Source of the DNA: CAWCDJ01 sp963836015
GTDB lineage: Bacteria > Acidobacteriota > Terriglobia > Bryobacterales > Bryobacteraceae
Direction: 5' to 3'
Assembly: GCA_963836015.1 (NCBI GenBank)
Contig: CAWIIF010000015.1
Span: forward strand, 310,001-374,000
DNA length: 64,000 nucleotides
In this document: one piece after another, positions 24,932 to 33,400 of the stretch
Position numbering within the stretch: position 1 is the stretch's first letter
How the letters are laid out: every line of letters starts with the position of its first letter
Position numbers and translations under genes: made by a program
Notes under the pieces: model-generated
Databases searched by the model: none
Told to the model about the DNA's origin: nothing
Seen by the model: the letters and a program-made list of their open reading frames with translations, nothing else

Positions 24932-26347
24932 ATGTCGCTTATTCGCGGTGTGTTGCTGGCCGGTAAGTTCCTGACGCAGCATGAGCTGAACAAAGTTCCT
25001 GCAAACGACCAAAGAAACCGTCTGATTTTTGAACTGGCGACCCGAACCAAGGAGAACGGAGCGCACTTACAAGGCATGGACGACGCCACGCTCGGCGGAG
25101 TGGGGGCGCTGTTTGTCTTCATGCGGGGAGCCAGGAATCGCAGCGACCAGGAGCTGAAAACGATGACGGCCGACGATCTGCGCAATACCTTGATCGTTGG
25201 TGTTGGCGCGCAAACCGGCCTTTCCGGACGGGCCCTTCAAGGAATGAAGAACATCGATTTGGTTCTTCTGGCGTTAGGAAAGGAAGTGCCGAACTCGCTC
25301 ACGCCTGGAACTTATCTCGGCGGTGTGCTGATGGCCGGAGGCTTCGCCACCCACGTACAACTCCTGAAAATGACTGCCGACCAGCAGAGAAACACGCTTA
25401 TCTTTCAATTGGCGACACATTCCAAAGAAGACGGCGGAAGGCTGCAGGGCCTCAACGACTTCGACCTTGCGGGAGCGGGTGCGCTGTTTGTCTTGTTGCG
25501 CGACGGCAAAATCCGCAACGAAGCCGAGCTGAAAACCATGACAGTGGACGATCAACGCAATGTCCTAATCGTGGAAATCGGCGGGCAAACCGGGCTTGGG
25601 GCTAAGTTGCAAGGCCTGAGAAACATGGACTTGGTTCGCATCGCCCTCGGTCAGGATCCAGCCGCTCTATTCAAACACCTGCCTGGCCCCCTTCAGCCAC
25701 TGCCCCGCGAACCCTACGTTTTCAATATCAGCAGTTTTGAAATGAAGACACAAAAGGCCGACGGTGATCATAGTGACAGCGATTGGTTGTCCATTGTCGT
25801 GACGATTCTCGATCCCGTTACGAAAAATGCCCGGGCGCTACCACTGAAGACTATCCAGATCGGGGGCAGTATCAAGACCGGCGATATTATGAACGGTACC
25901 TTTGCAAGCGATCCAATCGACGCCCAGGATAGCGACGTGTTGATGGTCACGCTTGTGCTAACCAACTTAGGATCGAGCAGAGCCGAAGACCAGTTCAAGC
26001 AGGCCGTCAAGGTCGGCGACAAAGTCGTTGGAGTTGTCGGGCCCATTGGCGGCGCTGTGATTGGTTTCATATTCGGAAATCCGCAGGAGGGCTTGAAAGT
26101 AGGCCAGGAAATCGCCAAGGGTGTGGATACCGCCATCAGCACGTTGAGTGACGTCTTTGACTTTCTTCACATCCACATCGGTCCGCCCAATTGTAATGGA
26201 ATCGTCTTTCAGGACACGATCGTTTACCAGCCAAACGAATTATTGAATGCCCGCAATAAACCTGCGTCGAAGGAATACACGGGCACCCAGGATAACGAAC
26301 GCTGCGGCGATGCGCCGGTTACTAAGATGAATTTCTCGATTCTGTAG
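24932..26347 (+). CDS. Protein with four tandem helical repeats and an unknown C-terminal domain
   Basis: The 471-residue protein has no signal peptide; the ATG at 24932 is preferred over a TTG at 24902. Residues about 1-225 are two copies of a roughly 110-residue unit, each made of two similar halves. Recurring text is GVLLAG, a DQRN.LIFELAT run, LQG, GALFV.LR and ELKTMT.DD.RN.LIV, then a TGL.G..LQG...DLV ending. Residues about 240-471 form another domain with a glycine-rich helix pair (VVGVVGPIGGAVIGFIFG), an HIHIGPPNC segment and a paired-Cys tail (NERCGDAP). Base composition is visibly less GC-rich than neighbours. Flanking 31-bp direct repeats suggest it arrived by insertion. I recognise no function. 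Confidence 0.7.
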   Translation: MSLIRGVLLAGKFLTQHELNKVPANDQRNRLIFELATRTKENGAHLQGMDDATLGGVGALFVFMRGARNRSDQELKTMTADDLRNTLIVGVGAQTGLSGRALQGMKNIDLVLLALGKEVPNSLTPGTYLGGVLMAGGFATHVQLLKMTADQQRNTLIFQLATHSKEDGGRLQGLNDFDLAGAGALFVLLRDGKIRNEAELKTMTVDDQRNVLIVEIGGQTGLGAKLQGLRNMDLVRIALGQDPAALFKHLPGPLQPLPREPYVFNISSFEMKTQKADGDHSDSDWLSIVVTILDPVTKNARALPLKTIQIGGSIKTGDIMNGTFASDPIDAQDSDVLMVTLVLTNLGSSRAEDQFKQAVKVGDKVVGVVGPIGGAVIGFIFGNPQEGLKVGQEIAKGVDTAISTLSDVFDFLHIHIGPPNCNGIVFQDTIVYQPNELLNARNKPASKEYTGTQDNERCGDAPVTKMNFSIL

Positions 26348-26373
26348 CCGGCACCCGTGAACACAACCCCGCA

Positions 26374-26404
26374 GGCGCTCGAGGCGGTGCTGGGGGCGGG
26401 GCGG
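26374..26404. repeat. Direct repeat copy 2 (second radical SAM gene tail)
   Basis: This segment is nearly identical to 24707-24737 and, in the equivalent frame, would encode ALEAVLGAGR again. Weaker similarity continues for about 20 bases, including a GTTCAGCGC block like that at the dipeptidase stop. The surrounding 130 bp holds no intact gene. Confidence 0.75.
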
Positions 26405-26480
26405 TCCGACTCCGGTGTTCAGCGCTCTCACGGCGTTGCTCTCTCTGGAAATGCCAGGTGCTCAGGACCTGCAGGATCCC

Positions 26481-27587
26481 TTACAACTCGACTCCCAGGC
26501 TGTGCCAGTCCACTACTTGCTGGCGGGTCATAGCCTGGTGGCCCAGGATCGCGGTCAGGGCGGCCGTTGCGCCGATGGTGATGTCAGCCGGCGGGCTCGC
26601 TCCGTTGATCACGGAGTTGTAAAAGGCGGCGATATGCGCGTGGGGATCGGGGGGCTGCGCCTTCTCGCCGAGCACTTCCGGCGTGCTGTCGCCCGACAAG
26701 GCGTACCGTGTCGGCGTTCCCATCAGGTCGACCGCACCTTTTGTGCCGTAGACGTAGATGTACTGGTTGCCGTTCGGCAAGGCGCGCGGATGAAACACAT
26801 TCTGAGTGAAGGACATCAGCACCCCGCCGGGATACTGGTAGCTGATTGTTCCACAGTCGAAGATAGTCCGGCCCGGCGGGTCGTTCTTGTAGAGCAGGAT
26901 GCCGCCGAATCCGGACGCGCGGACGGGATGCGCCCCGATGACCCAGTTGCACAGGTCGAGGTTATGCACCGACTGTTCGATAAGGTAGCCTCCGGACCGG
27001 TTTACATCGAAGTACCAGTCGCTTGAGCTGCCGTCATGGGGGAGGTCGGCTACGGCGTGGCGCTGCGCCTTGATCGCGATGACGTCGCCGATGACGCCTT
27101 CCCGGATCTTGCGGACGGCCTCGATGTATTCCTTCATGGAACGCAGTTGCTGCCCGGGTACGAACACTTTATTCGATCTCCTGGCGGCTTCGATCACGGC
27201 GCGCACCTGGGCCGGCGTGATCCCGATCGGTTTCTCGCAGTAGACGTGCTTGCCCGCGCGGAGGGCGGCCACCGCCATCTCGGAGTGAAGGTCGGGCGGG
27301 GTCGCGATAAAGACCGCGTCCACGTCTTTGCGCTCAATGATCTTGTGCCAGTCGGAGTACGTGGCCGGGTTGTCGCGGGCAGCGGCGGTGGCCGCCTTGT
27401 CCAGGCGATCCGGCTTGATGTCGCACAGCGCCAGAATCCTGGCGTTGGGTTGCGCGAGCGCTGCCTCGAGCAGATACGAACCGCGTCCGCCGACGCCGAT
27501 CATGCCGGTACCGGCTATTTGCTGGGCGGGTTGGGCCGCTGCCACTGCGGCCGCCGAGCCGAGAAGAAACTCCCTACGGTTTACCAT
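26481..27587 (-). CDS. Tat-exported Gfo/Idh/MocA-family oxidoreductase
   Basis: The ATG at 27587 (MVNRREFLLGSAAAVAAA) is supported by GGAGG nine bases upstream; the 368-residue product begins with a twin-arginine leader. The NAD(P)-binding fold follows: GTGMIGVGGRGSYLL (the GxGxxG equivalent), LCDIKPDRL, AVFIATPPDLHSEMAVAAL and the EKPIG motif with the catalytic-region lysine. The C-terminal substrate domain includes DWYFDVNRSGGYLIEQSVHNLDLCNW. Periplasmic members oxidise or reduce sugars with tightly bound cofactor. It is divergent from a DUF1080 gene across 97 bp, a pairing typical of 3-keto-glycoside metabolism. Exact sugar unknown. Confidence 0.9.
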   Translation of the reverse strand: MVNRREFLLGSAAAVAAAQPAQQIAGTGMIGVGGRGSYLLEAALAQPNARILALCDIKPDRLDKAATAAARDNPATYSDWHKIIERKDVDAVFIATPPDLHSEMAVAALRAGKHVYCEKPIGITPAQVRAVIEAARRSNKVFVPGQQLRSMKEYIEAVRKIREGVIGDVIAIKAQRHAVADLPHDGSSSDWYFDVNRSGGYLIEQSVHNLDLCNWVIGAHPVRASGFGGILLYKNDPPGRTIFDCGTISYQYPGGVLMSFTQNVFHPRALPNGNQYIYVYGTKGAVDLMGTPTRYALSGDSTPEVLGEKAQPPDPHAHIAAFYNSVINGASPPADITIGATAALTAILGHQAMTRQQVVDWHSLGVEL

Positions 27588-27684
27588 TTCACCATGCCTC
27601 CATTTGACGAGTGCCATTCTAGCGCTGCGCACCATCGGCAGCGTCGCGATAGAATCAGGCGAAGTTGCCGGAGGTCGAAACACC

Positions 27685-28413
27685 ATGAAGCGATTCGGGG
27701 CAGTGCTCGTGACGGTTGGGATCTTGCTGGCCCTACGGGCCGTGTGGGCGGCCGAAGCTCCCGCATTCCGGGAGCTGTTCAATGGCAAAGATCTGGCCGG
27801 GTGGGTGAATGTCAACACCGCGCCGGACACCTGGCAGGTGGAAAGCGGCATGCTGGTGTGCACGGGACATCCGATCGGCGTGATGCGGACGGAGAAGCAG
27901 TACGAGAATTTCATTCTGCACGTGGAGTGGATGCACACCGAGCCGGGAGGAAACTCCGGCATGTTTCTGTGGAGCGGACCACGTCCGAATCCGGGAAGCC
28001 CGTTTCCGGACGGAGTCGAAGTGCAGATGCTGGAACTGGAATGGCCCAACCTGCACAAGCAAAATGGAGTGACGCCGCCGCTGGCGTATGTGCACGGTGA
28101 GTTGTTCGGTGTCGGGAAGGTGAAAACGGTGCCGGATAACCCGCGGGGGGTGCGCAGCATGTCGATCGAGAATCGCTGCAAGGGCAGGGGCGAATGGAAC
28201 ACCTACGATGTCGTCGCGGTAGATGGCGTCATCAAACTCTCGGTGAACGGCAAGTTCGTGAACGGCATCAGTCGAACGTCGCAGAAGAAAGGCTACATTT
28301 GCATGGAGTCCGAGGGCGCCAAGATCTACTTCCGCAACGTCCGAATCATGGAGTTGCCGCCCGGAGTGACGTCGGCGGAGCAGAGTGCACCCGAGGGGCC
28401 CGAGGAATTGTAA
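27685..28413 (+). CDS. Secreted DUF1080 protein (3-keto-disaccharide hydrolase family)
   Basis: The 242-residue protein has a signal peptide (ends RAVWAAE). A concanavalin-like beta-sandwich follows, with the DUF1080 hallmarks FRELFNGKDLAGWVNVN, ILHVEWMHTEPGGNSGMFLW, DGVEVQMLE, GEWNTYDVVAVDG and GYICMESEGAKIYFRNVRI. Family members split 3-keto-glycosides formed by sugar 3-dehydrogenases. GGAGG lies 10 bases before the ATG at 27685. Divergent transcription from the Gfo/Idh/MocA gene supports a joint pathway. It converges on the large permease gene 13 bp further on. Confidence 0.9.
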   Translation: MKRFGAVLVTVGILLALRAVWAAEAPAFRELFNGKDLAGWVNVNTAPDTWQVESGMLVCTGHPIGVMRTEKQYENFILHVEWMHTEPGGNSGMFLWSGPRPNPGSPFPDGVEVQMLELEWPNLHKQNGVTPPLAYVHGELFGVGKVKTVPDNPRGVRSMSIENRCKGRGEWNTYDVVAVDGVIKLSVNGKFVNGISRTSQKKGYICMESEGAKIYFRNVRIMELPPGVTSAEQSAPEGPEEL

Positions 28414-28426
28414 CGTCGCGTTTCGG

Positions 28427-31105
28427 CTACTCTTCCCGCAGCGCCGCCATCGGGTCGAGCCGGCTCGCCCGCCGCGCCGGAATCCAGGCAGCCAGCGCGC
28501 ATACCAGTCCCAGTGCCGTCACCGCCAGCAGCATGGTTGCCGGATCGTTCGGCGGAACGCCGTAAAGCAGGCTTGCAATCAGCTTCGACGACGCGGCCAC
28601 CGCCGCCATTCCTACCAACGCGCCCGCCGCGATGTGTCCCATCGCCTCCCGGATCACCAGCCACACCACGCTTCCACGCTGCGCCCCCAGCGCCATCCGG
28701 ATGCCGATTTCGCCAGTCCGCCGCGACACCGAATAGGCCAGGATCCCGTACAGGCCCACCGCCGTCAACAACAGTGCCAGGGTCGCGAAGAACAGCGAAA
28801 GATACGCCGTCAGCCGCTCCGTCGAAAGCGACTCGTTCATCGTCTCTTCCATGGTTCGCACCGTGCGGATCGGCGCGCCCGGCGCCTCCGTCCGCACGAT
28901 GTCGCGCAGCGCCGCGTAGGTTTGCCGCGGCGGCGCTTCGGTCCGGATTGTGATGCCTCCGCCCATGTTCCACTGCGTGTACGGCACGTAAATCGTGTAA
29001 GGAGTGTCCTCCCGCAGATTGAGATATTTGATGTCTCCCGAAATTCCCACCACCCGCAGCGAATTGTGCATCAGCACGATATTCGCGCCCAGCGCGCCGT
29101 TCGGGAACCATCGCCGCGCTGCCGACTCGCTGATAATCGCCACCTTCTCCGACTGTGCCGTATCGCTGTCGAGGAAATCGCGCCCTGCCAGCAGCCGGAT
29201 GCGCATCGTCCGCAGCAGTTGCGGCGCCACCGCGTTGATCGCGGCGTCCCGATCCTCTTCCGGGATGTCCGGCCGCCCCGGAATCCCGATAGAGTTGTCC
29301 CATCCCGAATTCGTCAACGGGGTGGCGTTCATCAGGCTCGCCGACTCCACGCCCGGCAGGGCCCGCGCGCGCTCGATTATCCTGCGGGATATTTCGAGCA
29401 GCGCCGGCGCGTTGCGCGGCAGCTTTCCCATGTCGATCGAAACCACGGTCACGCCGCTCGGATCGAACCCCGGGCTCAGGGTCAACAGCCGGACCAGACT
29501 CCCCGCCAGCAGGCCTGCCGCCGCCAGCAGCACGATCGACAGCGCCACCTGTCCGCCCAGCAATACACGCGTGAACCCCAGCCGTCCTTCCGCTCCTTGT
29601 ATCTGGTGTGCCCTCTCTTTCAATGCCGAGCCGGCGCCGGCCCGCGTGGCCCGAAAGGCCGGCGCCAATCCGAACAGCAGCCCGGTCGCCACGGTCGTCG
29701 CCGCGGTAAACAGCAGCACCCGCCAGTCCGGGCGCAGGTCCAGCACTGCCGTCGTCGAAAGCAGATCGATCAGCACGCGCGTCGCCCAGTAAGCCACGGC
29801 GAAGCCGCCAACCGCTCCCGCCATCGCCAGCAGCAGGCTCTCCGTCACGAGCTGTCGAATCAGCCGCCCCCGCGCCGCGCCGATCGCCAGCCGCACCGCC
29901 ACTTCCCGCTGCCTTGCCGAGGCGCGGGCCGTCAGCAGATTCGCCAGGTTGGCACACGCGATCAGCAGAACAAATCCCACCAGCGCCATTAATACGTTGA
30001 GTGGCCCGCGGATTCGCTCCCGCAGCCCCGTGTACCCCGCCGCCCCACGCTCCGGCTCGAGGATCTGCGCCAGAAAGTCCGCTCGCCGGTCGGCCCGCGC
30101 CGGAGGATTGTCGTCTTCCAGAATGCGCCTGGAGATGGCGCGGAATTCCGCCTGCGCCTGCATTGCCGAGACCCCCGGCTTCAGCCGCCCCATCACTTTG
30201 AGATACCAGCAGTCCGCACTCGAAATGCACCGCGGGTTTTCCAGTTGCCGCTGCAGATTGAGCGGCACCCACACATCCGGCGCCGTCCCGACTTCGCTGC
30301 CGAAGAACCCGGCCGGCATCACTCCCACAATCGTCACCGGTACCCCGTTGAGCACGATCGATTGCCCGATCGCCGACCCGCTGCGTCCATACCGCCGCGC
30401 CCAGTAGCCGTCGCTGATCACCGCCACCGCGCCGTTCTTTCCTCCTCCCGCCAGGTCGTCGTCCCGCCCGATCACGCGTCCCGCCGCCGGACCGGCGCCC
30501 AGCCCGCGAAAGTAATCCCCGCTCGCGTACACCGCCGGGATCAGCAGCATGTCTCCGTTCAGCGGCGTCTGCAACTGCGTCGTGGACCAGGCGAACGTCG
30601 TCGAAAACACCTCGTTCCGGTCGCGAATCAATTGGAACAGAGGGTAATTGAACGAGTACCGCGGACCGCGCTTCCCCGTGAACGTAACCATCTGCAGCCG
30701 GTCCGCCTGCGGCACCGCGAGCGGCCGCAGCAGCAGCACGTCCATCACGCTGAAGATGGCTGTGTTCGCGCCGATCCCCAGCGCCAGCGAAACGATCGCC
30801 ACCGCCGCAAACGCCGGCGCTTTCCGCAGTGTGCGTGCGGCGTACCGCAAGTCCTGCGCCAGGTCATCGAGCAGCCGGAACCCCCGCCAATCGCGGCACT
30901 CCTCCTTCCGCAGCGGGATGTTGTCCAGCGCCCGCAAGGCTTCCCTTCGCGCCTCCCCTTCTGTCAATCCCCGCCCGATCCCCGCTTCCGTCAGTTGTTC
31001 CAGGTGGAACTGGAATTCATCGTCCAGTTCCTGTTCCACCCGCTTCCGCCGCAGCAAAGAGCGCACCCGCAGCGGGATCGTATAGAGCCTGTTTCGAATC
31101 CCCAC
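28427..31105 (-). CDS. MacB-like orphan ABC permease with N-terminal prefix domain
   Basis: The 892-residue protein starts with the roughly 80-residue permease prefix domain (RRKRVEQELDDEFQFHLEQL, AGIGRGLTEGEARREAL). The first helix has SLALGIGANTAIFSVMD, and two MacB-core/FtsX repeats follow, with helix clusters near 370-480 (LIACANLANLLTARASARQREVAVRLAIGA) and 770-892 (LTAVGLYGILAYSVSRRTGEIGIRMALGA). No ATPase or PadR regulator gene adjoins it, although many relatives carry one. Compared with the copy at 16.3 kb it differs by the prefix domain and in detail, so it is a separate paralogue and not a recent duplicate. Confidence 0.9.
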   Translation of the reverse strand: MGIRNRLYTIPLRVRSLLRRKRVEQELDDEFQFHLEQLTEAGIGRGLTEGEARREALRALDNIPLRKEECRDWRGFRLLDDLAQDLRYAARTLRKAPAFAAVAIVSLALGIGANTAIFSVMDVLLLRPLAVPQADRLQMVTFTGKRGPRYSFNYPLFQLIRDRNEVFSTTFAWSTTQLQTPLNGDMLLIPAVYASGDYFRGLGAGPAAGRVIGRDDDLAGGGKNGAVAVISDGYWARRYGRSGSAIGQSIVLNGVPVTIVGVMPAGFFGSEVGTAPDVWVPLNLQRQLENPRCISSADCWYLKVMGRLKPGVSAMQAQAEFRAISRRILEDDNPPARADRRADFLAQILEPERGAAGYTGLRERIRGPLNVLMALVGFVLLIACANLANLLTARASARQREVAVRLAIGAARGRLIRQLVTESLLLAMAGAVGGFAVAYWATRVLIDLLSTTAVLDLRPDWRVLLFTAATTVATGLLFGLAPAFRATRAGAGSALKERAHQIQGAEGRLGFTRVLLGGQVALSIVLLAAAGLLAGSLVRLLTLSPGFDPSGVTVVSIDMGKLPRNAPALLEISRRIIERARALPGVESASLMNATPLTNSGWDNSIGIPGRPDIPEEDRDAAINAVAPQLLRTMRIRLLAGRDFLDSDTAQSEKVAIISESAARRWFPNGALGANIVLMHNSLRVVGISGDIKYLNLREDTPYTIYVPYTQWNMGGGITIRTEAPPRQTYAALRDIVRTEAPGAPIRTVRTMEETMNESLSTERLTAYLSLFFATLALLLTAVGLYGILAYSVSRRTGEIGIRMALGAQRGSVVWLVIREAMGHIAAGALVGMAAVAASSKLIASLLYGVPPNDPATMLLAVTALGLVCALAAWIPARRASRLDPMAALREE

Positions 31106-31203
31106 GCCTTCACCCCTCGTTCAGGCGGCCCGCTTATATCGGTTACCGAGATGAGAGTACCGCACTTCCCCTCGGTGAGCAAGAGGAGAAAATTCAGAAA
31201 CGT

Positions 31204-32424
31204 TCAGCGCATCGACCGGGAAACGCGCTCGACCTCGGACATCAGCCTGAGGGTGTTCTCGCCGTAGATTTTGCGGATCTCGGCGGCGGTGTAGCCTTCC
31301 TCGAGCAGCGCGCGCGTGAGGTTGGGCCACTTGTCCACGCTGTCGAGGCCTTCGGGAGCGCAGCCGATGCCGTCGAAATCGCTGCCGAGTCCCACGGCGT
31401 CCACTCCGGCGATCGCGACCACGTGATCGATGTGCTTGACGACATCGGCGAGCGTGGCGCGGGGGCTGTGGTCGGCGGCGCGCGCTTCGGCGAAGGCTTT
31501 GCGCATGCCTTGCGGATCGTTGGCGTACTTCCGCGACAGTTGCTCGAACAGGGCGCGCCGGGCCGGGGCGGTCGCCTCTTCCGCTTTCGCCACGTCGGGG
31601 TTCAGGAAGTCGCAGGAGAAGTTGATCTGGACGACGCCTCCCTTTTTGGCCAGGGCCTGGATCATCTCGTCGGTCATGTTGCGCGGCACGGGGGAGATGG
31701 CGCGGCACGAGGAATGGGAGGCGAAGATCGGCGCTTTGCTGGTTTCGAGTGCGTCCCAGAAGGTTTTGTCGGAGACGTGCGAGATATCGACGATCATCCC
31801 CAGGCGGTTCATTTCGGCTACCACCTCTTTGCCGAAGGGGGAGAGCCCGTTGTTGGGCTTGTTTTCGTCGCCCGAGGAATCCGCCCAGTGGTTGCTGTTG
31901 GCGTGCGTCAATGTCATGTATCGTACGCCTTCGTCGTAATAGCGGCGCAGCAGGCGCAGGCTGTCCTCGATGGCGTGGCCGCCTTCGATGCCGAGCAGGG
32001 CGGCGATCTTGTGCTGGCGGTGGGCCCGCCGCACGTCGTCGGCGGTGGTCGCCAGCACGAAATCGTTGGGATACCGCTCGATGATGTCGTGGCGCACAGT
32101 GTCGATCATCTGCAAGGTGCGGTTGGCCGCGTGATTCCCATCGACATAGCTGGCCGCTACGAAAACGGCGAAGAACTGGGCGCCCATGCCGCCTGCCTTC
32201 ATGCGGGGCAGGTCGGTCATCGTTTCGGCGTTTGGCTTGCCGATATCCATCCCCGCGACCGTGCTGCTGGTGATGTCGTTATGAGTATCGATAAGGATAG
32301 CGGAGCGGTGGACCCGCAGGACTTCGGCATCGCTGACGGTGCGTTTGTGCCTTCCGGGAGGCTGTGCGTGCAGAAGGGAAACCGCGAGCGCAGCCAGGGC
32401 GAAAGGTCGAATCGGGGAAATCAT
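31204..32424 (-). CDS. Secreted membrane-dipeptidase-like peptidase (family M19)
   Basis: The 406-residue protein has a signal peptide (ends SLLHAQ). The binuclear-zinc amidohydrolase fold shows DTHNDI (His48, Asp50), the bridging glutamate in LLGIEGGHAI, THANSNHWADSSGD, DISHVSDKTF and ASHSSCRAISP, then VGLGSDFDGIG. M19 enzymes cut dipeptides, including those with D-residues, and some beta-lactams. Its 3' end is duplicated as a remnant at 24.75 kb. It follows nothing on its strand and is divergent from the Rieske gene across a 370-bp gap. Confidence 0.92.
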   Translation of the reverse strand: MISPIRPFALAALAVSLLHAQPPGRHKRTVSDAEVLRVHRSAILIDTHNDITSSTVAGMDIGKPNAETMTDLPRMKAGGMGAQFFAVFVAASYVDGNHAANRTLQMIDTVRHDIIERYPNDFVLATTADDVRRAHRQHKIAALLGIEGGHAIEDSLRLLRRYYDEGVRYMTLTHANSNHWADSSGDENKPNNGLSPFGKEVVAEMNRLGMIVDISHVSDKTFWDALETSKAPIFASHSSCRAISPVPRNMTDEMIQALAKKGGVVQINFSCDFLNPDVAKAEEATAPARRALFEQLSRKYANDPQGMRKAFAEARAADHSPRATLADVVKHIDHVVAIAGVDAVGLGSDFDGIGCAPEGLDSVDKWPNLTRALLEEGYTAAEIRKIYGENTLRLMSEVERVSRSMR

Positions 32425-32794
32425 CGAGGGAGTATAGCATTCGCGGGCTCGTGATTGTTCCGGATCGCACGGGTTTGCGGCACAGGGTACCGCTCGATAA
32501 GGTGCTGCCCCAATCAGTGGGACTTGACAAAAAATCAGGCACCTGCTTGCAAATCCGCAATTCTGTTATAGAATACCGTCTGGATAAAATACACCAGAGA
32601 TGGACTTGGGAATGCGAGGGATAAGGTGAGGGGTTAGGGTTCAGCTTCAGGCGCCTCTACGGGCTTCATCCTCAAAAGTAAGGGCCTGCTCGTCGAACGC
32701 GAGCCAGTTGTCTTGCCAGTCTCCGCTGTGATTACTCTTCTCTGGCGTGGGCACTCAGAGGGAACCGGCCGGCTTGCCGGCCAATGGGGACAAG
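32425..32794. other. 370-bp intergenic region upstream of the respiratory cluster
   Basis: No convincing gene is seen here. It contains a candidate promoter (32547-32574), a perfect TTGACA at 32524-32529 with no matching -10 box, and a GC-rich inverted repeat GGCCGGC-TT-GCCGGCC at about 32767-32782 just before the Rieske ribosome site. The leader from the promoter to the start would be about 215 bases, long enough for a regulatory RNA structure. Confidence 0.4.
32547..32574 (+). promoter_or_regulatory. Candidate promoter for the Rieske/cytochrome cluster
   Basis: TTGCAA (32547-32552) and TAGAAT (32569-32574) are separated by 16 bases; the -10 box matches 5 of 6 positions and the -35 box 4 of 6. 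It lies in the only AT-rich patch of the gap upstream of the Rieske gene. Confidence 0.4.
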
Positions 32795-33391
32795 ATGGCG
32801 AATACCACAACAGAGCCCGTCGGGACGGTGGCGCCGGAGCCTCAACCGAAACCGTCTCTGATCCAGGCACTCAAGTCAGTCTTTTCCAAGAACGAAGATC
32901 CGGACGAATCAAGAACCATCGCGCGCCGCCGCCGTTTTGTGATGGCCGCGGTGCTGGGAACGCTGGGGGTCAACCTCCTGATGTTCCTGCGGTTCTTCTT
33001 TCCGCGGGCGCTCTACGAGCCGAAGACGCGGTTCCGCATCGGATACCCGAGCGACTTCGGATTCGGCGTAGACACGAAATTCCAGAATCAATTCCGCATC
33101 TGGGTGGTCCGGAACACGGAGGGCATCTTCGTCATCTCCGCGATCTGCACCCATCTTGGCTGCACTCCCGACTGGAAGCCGGCCGAGAACAAATTCAAAT
33201 GCCCGTGCCACGGGAGCGGCTATGATTCCGAAGGCATCAATTTCGAGGGTCCGGCCCCGCGTCCCATGGACCGCGCTCACGTCGAGCTCGACCCCCAGGG
33301 CCAGATCGTCGTCGATCTGAGCCACCTGTATTCCTGGCCGAAGGGCGAACGCTCTCAATTCGGCGATCCCGGCGCCATCCTCCGGGTCTGA
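32795..33391 (+). CDS. Rieske iron-sulphur subunit of a quinol:acceptor oxidoreductase
   Basis: The 198-residue protein starts at ATG 32795 behind GGGGACAAG. A charged N-terminal tail and one transmembrane anchor (about 48-68: FVMAAVLGTLGVNLLMFL) precede the Rieske fold. The 2Fe-2S ligands are in CTHLGC (Cys118, His120, Cys123 in the disulphide) and CPCHGS (Cys136, Cys138 in the disulphide, His139). The spacing and CPCHGSGYD text are those of bc-type high-potential Rieske proteins. It is 9 bp ahead of the cytochrome b gene and is the first gene of the respiratory cluster. Confidence 0.95.
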   Translation: MANTTTEPVGTVAPEPQPKPSLIQALKSVFSKNEDPDESRTIARRRRFVMAAVLGTLGVNLLMFLRFFFPRALYEPKTRFRIGYPSDFGFGVDTKFQNQFRIWVVRNTEGIFVISAICTHLGCTPDWKPAENKFKCPCHGSGYDSEGINFEGPAPRPMDRAHVELDPQGQIVVDLSHLYSWPKGERSQFGDPGAILRV

Positions 33392-33400
33392 GGTTCGAAC

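Noticed and set aside
26348..26480. Second radical SAM gene
   Set aside because: Only about 45 bases resemble the radical SAM gene end and no coding frame with its motifs is present.
32537..32552. Sigma-54-like promoter (GGCAC...TTGCA) before the Rieske gene
   Set aside because: The GG and GC elements are separated by 9 bases instead of 10, which normally abolishes sigma-54 recognition.
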